DNA of 64,000 nucleotides from Brachionus manjavacas (lineage: Eukaryota > Rotifera > Eurotatoria > Ploima > Brachionidae), in NCBI GenBank assembly GCA_019054805.1, contig JAHQIY010000002.1, forward strand, positions 1,550,001 to 1,614,000, given 5' to 3'. Below the pieces are notes generated by a model. That model was not told the DNA's origin. It saw only the letters and a list, made by a program, of their open reading frames with translations, and made no database searches. The stretch's first letter is position 1, and each line of letters opens with the position of its first letter. Made by a program: the position numbers and the translations under genes. This document shows positions 57,067 through 64,000 of the stretch, piece by piece.

Positions 57067-59507
57067 ATGATGCTTCTCAATCGATTAGAGAAACTTATAA
57101 GCGAAGGATCTCTTGACCAGTTTCAACTCATACTGAACCAAAACGCTACCAACAGCGATTTGTATAATTTTTTCCCTGTAAGTTTATCTATTTATTAAAT
57201 CAATTTTGCCTAAATAGTGTTAAAGGATGGAGAAACTCTGTTTCATCGTTTAATTAAAAAAAATTTATCAGAAAAAATAAAAATTAGCTTTATTTACAAA
57301 TTATCTGATTGTGGAATCGACATAAATGCCCAAAATTATACTAATTCTCAAACCTGCCTTCATCTAGCAGTAATCAGAGGTCAATCAGAAGTTGTTTTTT
57401 GCCTGCTTAAAAATGGTGCTGATTTGACCATAACAGATAAAGTAAAAAAAAATTTAAGTATAAAAGCTAATCTTTTTTTTCAAAGGATGGTCTGTGTGCA
57501 TATAATAGAGCTCGGAGACTTGACTGCCCTGAATTATCAAAAAAAATTATCTCAAAGATGCAAAATTTTTACGTAAATAAATAAATTAATAAAAAAAATA
57601 AGTATATAGGTATAGTATATTTTAGCCAACATACTGGATAGGAATTCAAAATTTTGATATGAGCATCATTCGGCGTCTGGTGAACAGTTGGTGTAAATTT
57701 AATGTTTGCAAAGAAGGAAAAAGTTTGATTCAGTTGGCGAGAGAAAATAATTTTCGAGAAGCATTTGAACTCTTCAATTCATTGGAAACAACAATGGTTA
57801 GATTTAATTTTCCCGCTCTTTATTATTTTTTTTTAAATATTGATTAAGGATTTATTTACTGCGGTTTTGGCTGGTAATGAAAAAAAAGTCGAATTTATCA
57901 CTTTAAATCATCATTCCGATATTAAATTAAATTTCAAAAATATGGTAAATTATTTTAATTCAAAAGGATAAATTATTTTATAATATTCAGAGAGAAAAGA
58001 ACGCAACAATTTTATACTATGCCATCAAGCAAAATAACATTGGAATTTTAAAAGCAATTTTAAAAATTAAGCCATATGTTTTAAACGAATATCAATCAGA
58101 CGAATTAGATGTAAAATTAAGAAAAAAAATATTTAAAAAAAAATTGAGATTTTTTTTAGATTGACTTTCCTGTTTATTTTGCTGCCATAGAATCTAAAAG
58201 TAGCAAAGAGTGCCTTCAATTATTAACACCCGAAATAAAAAATTTGGGTCCATCTCAAATCGACATCAGTAAACTTTTTTATAGAGGAATGTCTTTTTTG
58301 AGATATGCTATTGAAAATAATTTTGAAATTAAAATAATCGAGTGGTTAATGAGCCCTGAGTTTTGCCGTAATGAACTTCTTACTTTGAAAGATTTTAATC
58401 ATGAGGACTGCAAGCAATTTGCTTTTAGAATAAAAAGAAGCGATTATTGTGATATGCTTGATCGAATCGCGGAAAATTACATCCTTAATGATAAAAATCT
58501 GCGAATGCAATTAGCTCTTAATGGCTTTGATTTTCAGCAAAATCAACTAAAAATTGTAAACAATTTTTTTTTTCTTAAAATGCTTGCTGTAACTTTATGG
58601 AAAGGAAGAAGAAAGCTTAGTTAGCTTTGCCAAACGAAAACAGCTTTCTGAACTATGTTTATTTCTGGAAAATGTTAAAAAATATCAAGTAAATTTTTTT
58701 CAAAAATAGAAAATTTTTAAACTTTGATTTTTTAGGAAAAAATTAAAGAGTTCCATCAAGCTGTTGAAAAGAATGATTATTATCTGGTAAAAGCTAAATT
58801 TATAGCATCATTCGAAAATTCACCGGAATTAGAAAATATTTTTTTAACGAGTTTATTAACTTCAAAGTTAAAAGTACTTGGAAAAAGATCAAGATTTAGA
58901 AAAAAATTAAAAAAAAAATTAAATTTAAGGATGAAAGTCAATCTGTTTTATTCAAAGCAGTTCTAAATGGTTTCTTTGATATTCTTAATTTATTGCTGGA
59001 TTTATCAGTACAGGGTGAAGCTAGGCGGACTTTTAACAAATTTGATGAAATCAGAGATCACGTATTTAATTTTAAAGTGCAAAAATAAAAATAAAAATTA
59101 TGTTTTAGTGTTTTCGAACTCCTTTGCACTATGCTTGTGGCTATGATGACAAGAAAAAAATGAGTCAACTTTTATCCGAATATGGCTTTTCGGAAAATGT
59201 TTTTGACAAAGATGGAATGACACCCTTGGATTTTCAGGAGCGAATTCAAAGCGAAGAATTGCAAGAATTAATTTCAAATCACCGAAATAAAAAATTTAAC
59301 TCTGAGGAACCGAATCCTTGGAGTTGGAAAGTCTGGACCCGAATACAGAGAGAGAGAAATACTCTCAAGCAAATTATTTCTCTATCCGGATCAAAATTTA
59401 ATGGATGCTATCACGGAAATTCACATCTTAGACATCATCAAAATCAACTTAAAAATGAACAAAATGAAATTGAACAGGAAAACAAAAGTTATTGTACAAT
59501 CATTTAA
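57067..59507 (+). CDS. Multi-exon ankyrin-repeat protein with a CaaX-like C-terminus
   Basis: Eleven exons (57067–57177, 57226–57441, 57486–57572, 57626–57796, 57849–57944, 57991–58110, 58160–58555, 58605–58688, 58736–58873, 58930–59061, 59109–59507) join in phase 0 at every junction and give 649 residues; introns are 44–56 bp. Ankyrin-like units lie at about 40–105 (NSQTCLHLAVIRGQSEVVFC, KNGADLTITD), around 190–260, and at about 517–570 (FRTPLHYACGYDDKKKMSQL, DKDGMTPLDF); the middle is degenerate and helical. The last 60 residues are polar and end SYCTII, a CaaX-type motif; Ile in the last position would favour geranylgeranylation if it is used. Membrane tethering is therefore possible. Family and partner are not recognised. 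Confidence 0.75.
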
Positions 59508-60324
59508 TTTTTTAACTCTAAGACATGACTTTTTTGTTTGAAATAATATCTTTGTTTTGTTATTTTTTTTTTGATCTAATAATTTGATCTTTTCTGAACT
59601 ACTTTGATTTTTTCCTAAATTAAAATCGAAATGGTCATCTCTGAAATTCCATCATTTTACAACCAATTTAAAAAAAAGAGTTTAATTTTTTGTAAATTAA
59701 AGATAAAATTTTGGTTAATGTAAAATAAAATTCAAAATTAAGTTAATTTTGAATTTTATCTCTTGTCTTGCATAATATGTGATCAAGTTATTGCATATTC
59801 TTTTTTATTTTAATATAAAAAAATCATTAAATAAGTGTTCCATCTTCCATTGCCTTTTTAAAGTGTTCTAATTGTCGAAATTTTAATGGACCTTAGTAAA
59901 CTATAACCCCAAAAATAGTAAATTATACCACTATTTTAATAAAACAACCACAAATTAAGTTTTCAATTACAGATTCAGTTTTTATCCTCAATCTAGTTAT
60001 TGTATCAATAATTTTTATTTTTTTTGTACTTTATTTTTCAAAAAAATTTTTTATGTTTACTTTATTCATTTTTAAAATTCTATTGTTTTTACTTATCTAA
60101 TGGCAGAAGGAGCTTTATAACTCAGAGCCATTTCAAATTTAAATAAACAAATAAAAAAAAAAAAAATTCTAAGAATTACCAAATGTTAAGTTTATAAAAA
60201 TTTTCCAATCTAAAATCGACTTGAATACCAATTACATGAATAAGAAAATAGGCTAAACTGGAGCATAATTGAAAGCTTTATCAATTTAAATTTTATTATT
60301 GAAATTTTTCTTTTGATCTTTAAA
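59508..60324. other. Intergenic, no gene seen
   Basis: A+T-rich, with no exon or repeat recognised. Confidence 0.5.
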
Positions 60325-61036
60325 ATGCCTTTGCCACTGTTTAAACTTGGGGCTATACTTGCCAAGCAAATATCCAAGCCAATGTCAAAAATGTTTAAGG
60401 AAAAAGCCATCCAGAATGAATTTTTTCGAAATAATGTAGTGATTCGCATAGCTAATTGTAGATTTGAATTAAAATTTTTATAAAACCTTTTAATCGTAAT
60501 AATTTGATAAAGGGTATCATAAGTTTGATATTAATGTTCGCATGCGTGTCTTGGGACTCGGTTCGCCAGATAAAGTACCACCTATGACCGAAAAAGCTGC
60601 TATTGATCTCGGTGGTGACATTTTGGCTGAATTTTTTGTATTCGGAACAGCCACGTCTTTGATTCTATTCGAATATTTCAGACAATCGTCAAACACAAAA
60701 AGCAAAACCGATGCATTCGAGATAAAAGTTTTGGAAATGGAAGACCAACTTGAATTATATAAAAAAAACTCCGATGAAAATAATAAACGAATTGCTGAAA
60801 TGAGCAGATTTTTACAAGAGCAAAAGAAAAAAATGGAAGAAATGAACAAAGAATTGGTAAAATTAGACAAGCGCAAGAACATGAAATTTGCTACACAAGC
60901 AACTCAGACTTCAAATGGTACTCAAATTGGAAAAATAATAAAACCAAAAAATTCAACACAGTCTGTAAATCAGGATGTAAAAAATTCGATTGTTTATCAA
61001 TGTGCCGAAGATTCAGCGAATAAATTATTTAGATAA
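60325..61036 (+). CDS. OPA3: OPA3 homologue
   Basis: Exons 60325–60457 and 60513–61036 join in phase 1 and give 218 residues. The N-terminus PLFKLGAILAKQISKPMSK and the following EFFRNN, NWYHKFDINVRMRVLGLG, IDLGGDILAE and LFEYFRQ blocks follow the OPA3 family order (QVSKPLANRIK, FFKTYI, HWVEMRTKMRIMGF, AAELGAELLGE, VLEYWR). A hydrophobic span at about 82–101 and a coiled coil at about 112–164 match the family. OPA3 is a mitochondrial membrane protein involved in organelle shape and lipid handling; human mutations cause optic atrophy or 3-methylglutaconic aciduria type III. The C-terminal 50 residues are a Gln/Asn/Thr-rich extension without counterpart that I know of. Confidence 0.9.
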
Positions 61037-61779
61037 CTTTTTTTTAAATTGATGAAATGGAGCGTGTATTTAAGTAGAATAATTTAAACAATGTCTTAGG
61101 TATTCAAAATATCGTTTTAGATTAAATAAAATATAAAAAAAATTGATATGAAAAATTTTAGAATCGATATCAAAAAAATGATAACAAGAGAATTATTTAA
61201 TTTTCTAAAATCATTTAATTTTTCTTATATGTGATAATTTCATGGTCAATTTCAATTAAAAATCTTAAAAAAAAATAAAACAAATATAATTTGAACAAGA
61301 TAATTTAATTTTTTTTCAAATTATAAAAAATCCAAGAAGAATAATTATTATTATTTTATTCAACATTTGTTTTAGTTCACTAAATTGAGTTATTAAAATT
61401 AAAGGTAAAAATCTATCTGAATGAATCTGATTTTAAAATAGGATATCTATTTGTAGCTTAAAAATTTTTCACTTAAAAGTTTTAGCTTTTCAAAGCTTCA
61501 AATATTAAACTTGAAAGTAAAATTTTATTTTTTTAGCTACTTAAATTTACCAAATTTAAACTTTGGAGCAAATAAATAATATCGCATTTTCATAATCTAA
61601 TTTTCTAATTGCTCATTTTAAAAGAAAGTATAAAATCAAATCATATCTTTATTATATAATAATCTATATGATAAACATTTTAAGTTATTTGCATTATATA
61701 TTTTATCAATTGGTTTTATTAATGAAAATATAAATAATTAAAATCAAATTGATATTTCAAAAAAATTTTGAATAAAATA
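61037..61779. other. Intergenic, no gene seen
   Basis: A+T-rich, with nothing recognised. Confidence 0.5.
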
Positions 61780-61923
61780 ATGAATAATGTTGAAACGATG
61801 ATGATTTTGACAATATTCCTAATTAACCTGTTCATCCCGATTTACGCTTTGCTGATCAAGATCCGAAGAAGAAAAGCAAAGTCCATCATCATTTTTTTTC
61901 ATTCTCAATTTCTAGTTATATAA
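61780..61923 (+). CDS. Possible 47-residue membrane peptide
   Basis: A small frame starts MNNVETMMILTIFLINLF, continues IPIYALLIKIRRRKAKS, and stops at 61921. It has one clear hydrophobic span followed by a basic cluster, and its base composition is less A+T-rich than the flanks. It could be a micropeptide gene or a first exon; no partner exon was found. Confidence 0.3.
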   Translation: MNNVETMMILTIFLINLFIPIYALLIKIRRRKAKSIIIFFHSQFLVI

Positions 61924-62151
61924 GCTGAAATGAATTTTTCATATGAATATCGAATAGAATATCCAAATCCATTGTGTAATTGTTACCAATTTTTTCTTCT
62001 TTTCCTGAACTATCAAATATCCAAACATGTCTAACCTCTAGCTATTTTAACTTAGCTTTTTTAATTATATTTTCATTACTTACACTTATTTATCTTTTTT
62101 TTTATTTTATCTAATTTAACTTAATTTTTAAAAAAATTTTAAATTTTTTTT

Positions 62152-62740
62152 CTAAAGAATCATTACTTTAAGAATCAAAACTTTGCCAAAGTTTTGTATA
62201 TAGAAATAGAAATTGCTCGGAGCAATTTCTAGTGTTTCAGTGAATCTAAGGACCCCTCTAGTGTATCCGCTTGGGTTGAGTCTCCCATTGAAGTCACATT
62301 TTAAAGTATTGAGGCGGATGTTGGTTGGTTTGATTTTAAGTGAAAGAAGCAACTCAGTGGTTTTACATCTTTTTGGTATTCTAATGATGTTCTTAATTAC
62401 CTTGCTTTCCCTTCGTTTTATCTTAATATTCTCACTCGAGACCAAGTTGAAATTCTCTAATCCAAAAAAAAGAATCGGTCTTTAGTACGTCTTATACATA
62501 TGTCCTTTCAAATTTGGGTGTTTAGTATTACTAACGATTCCAAGGACTTTCAATTTGGCCAAGGAAGCAATCAAAACCTTTTTTCCTTTTGTGCACAATT
62601 TTTATCATCATCATTTAGTGTTACCTCTAAGTATTTCATAGATTTCACCTGTTAAGTTTTGGTATAATAAGATATTTTCTTGACAGAGATCAAACCTTAT
62701 AATACTTCCTTGTCTTACCCCTAGGCTAGTCTTAAACAGT
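62152..62740 (-). pseudogene. Decayed LINE reverse transcriptase
   Basis: Minus-strand frames include GVRQGSII near 62718 (the palm motif before the YxDD block), MKYLEV near 62640, and 62445–62152 with ENIKIKRRESKVIKNIIRIP and KTTELLLSLKI, which is the post-palm connection region of LINE reverse transcriptases. Several frameshifts and stops are present. It belongs to a clade different from LINE-A, -B and -C. Confidence 0.55.
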
Positions 62741-64000
62741 GTAAACAAAATTTATCAAAATTTATTAAAATTAATTTTAATAATTAAAATTTAAAACTGT
62801 CTTCTTAAAAATGACTTTTGACATTTTTAAATTTAAATAAAAATTTTATATTTAAATTTTACTTTTATTTTAATTAATAAAAAAAATTATCTACTTATAA
62901 ACTTTGGAGCAAATTGAATTTTTTGATCATTTTTTGAATGCTCAACTTCTTCAATCAGAAAGAGAACTATTATAGAACTATTATAGTCTATTCATCAATT
63001 TGAATAAATCTAAAATTTAATCAATAGCAAATAAATAAAGAGTCTTCAATTTTAGCTTAAATAATTTCTTGAAAAGCTTAGTTCTTTATCATAGATTTTA
63101 AAAAATTTTAAATAATTTGACAATTTTAAATTTACATTTTAATTCACCTTTTCTTAAAAAGTTAACACTTTTTGATAGCAAGTTCGAAAGTCGTACTAAA
63201 ATGCAGAATAGAGAACTCAAGGTTATTTTTATTAATAAATTTCAAAATTTTTCAAATTTCTGGTGAACAGGGAAAAATTATTATTAACATTAATTTGTCA
63301 AAATTTATTTTTTAAATAATCTAATTTAAATTAAAAAAAAACTCAAGATGTTCCTCTTGAAAATCCGTTCAGGTCTGATGAGTTTTTTAGTTCATAGATT
63401 TGACAGGTGTAGCTATTTAACCATAAGGCAAAGTTAGTTAAGTAACTAGAGTAAAAAAGACGTATACCAAACAATATAAATTTTTTCATCAGTTATTTAA
63501 TTGAAATTGATTTAATTGAATTTTATTAACAAAATAAAAATATTATTAAATACATTATTGATTTGAAAGGTTTATATCTTATTTATTAAAAATCCAAAAT
63601 TAGATTCATTCAAATTTTTTAGTATTAAAATCAATATTTTTTTGAATTAAATATTAAAATCAAATCAATTATATCAAGTTTGGAATCGAAAATTTTTTAA
63701 TTTTCTCTTAAGTAAAAATATACTCATTAAATAAAATAATTTTCTTAATCAAAATCATATCATAATTAAAAAATTGGAAAGAAAAAAATTGATTTTTTTT
63801 TAATTTTTTTTATTTTAAATTAAAAAACAATATTCAAAAGAAACTTAATTTTTTTGTTATTTTTTCATATGTTTTATTCATTTGTTTAGTTAGATTTATT
63901 GTTAAAAGTGAATTCAAATTAAGAAAAAATTATTTCAAATTTAGATTTTAACTGCAGACTAAAAGAGGTTGCAAATTTATGCTTTCAAATTTCCTACTAC
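62741..64000. other. No gene seen
   Basis: Extremely A+T-rich to the window end, with no open frame, repeat or RNA gene recognised. Confidence 0.5.

Noticed and set aside
60517..60882. 121-codon minus-strand ORF
   Set aside because: It is antisense to OPA3 exon 2 and Ser-rich, a typical shadow frame.
1..64000. CRISPR array, bacterial operon, rRNA or organelle DNA
   Set aside because: No regularly spaced identical repeats, no operon-like gene packing, no rRNA-like segments, and spliceosomal introns throughout.

Overview
The window looks like nuclear DNA of a small invertebrate animal. It is strongly A+T-rich, and every gene I could model has canonical GT–AG introns, most of them only about 45–60 bp long. 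The gene set is metazoan: a myogenic bHLH factor, basigin, UBAP2L/lingerer, OPA3, TBC1D15/17, a Y-box protein and an N4BP1/KHNYN-type nuclease. A monogonont rotifer would fit, but nothing here proves the lineage. There are no bacterial operons, CRISPR arrays or rRNA genes.

Layout. 0.2–1.2 kb: a type II Golgi-type coiled-coil membrane protein ending in a Kunitz domain (-). 3–4.9 kb: LINE-A copy and a SINE. 6.1–7.8 kb: a UBX-domain gene (+) convergent with a basigin-like gene (-). 9.3–10.6 kb: a C2H2 zinc-finger gene (+). 13.1–16.7 kb: UBAP2L/lingerer (+). 17–24.9 kb: gene-poor, with a Merlin-like fossil split by a pogo/Tigger-like element, a LINE-C 3' end, a LINE fossil and a tRNA-derived SINE. 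25–26.4 kb: myogenic regulatory factor (+). 27.4–34.1 kb: a transposon cluster (iteron-bearing TIR element, decayed hAT, Tc1 fragment, LINE), a GC-rich tract and a cluster of TGACATGTCA palindromes. 34.9–37.0 kb: a four-cold-shock-domain Y-box protein (-). 39.8–44.0 kb: an N4BP1/KHNYN-like NYN nuclease (-) whose 2.2-kb intron holds a SINE and a LINE-B remnant. 46.4–48.9 kb: Tc1 nested in LINE-C nested in LINE-A. 49.4–50.5 kb: a LINE-B copy. 50.7–51.6 kb: a single-exon ankyrin gene (+). 53.5–55.6 kb: TBC1D15/17 (-). 57.1–59.5 kb: an 11-exon ankyrin gene with a CaaX-like end (+). 60.3–61.0 kb: OPA3 (+). 62.2–62.7 kb: a LINE fossil (-).

The genes are unrelated housekeeping and developmental loci and do not form a pathway. 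The most unusual points are the Kunitz domain on a GOLM-type protein, the four Y-box-type cold-shock domains in one protein, a Glu-to-Gln change at the basigin membrane position, the CaaX-ending ankyrin protein, and several structured repeat families: a tRNA-headed SINE with an ATT tail, a LINE 3' end with a covarying stem, a LINE hairpin whose loop is inverted between copies, and a TIR element with 20–21-bp iterons. All gene models were built by hand from splice sites and reading-frame phase; no similarity search was run, so family names rest on recognised motifs.
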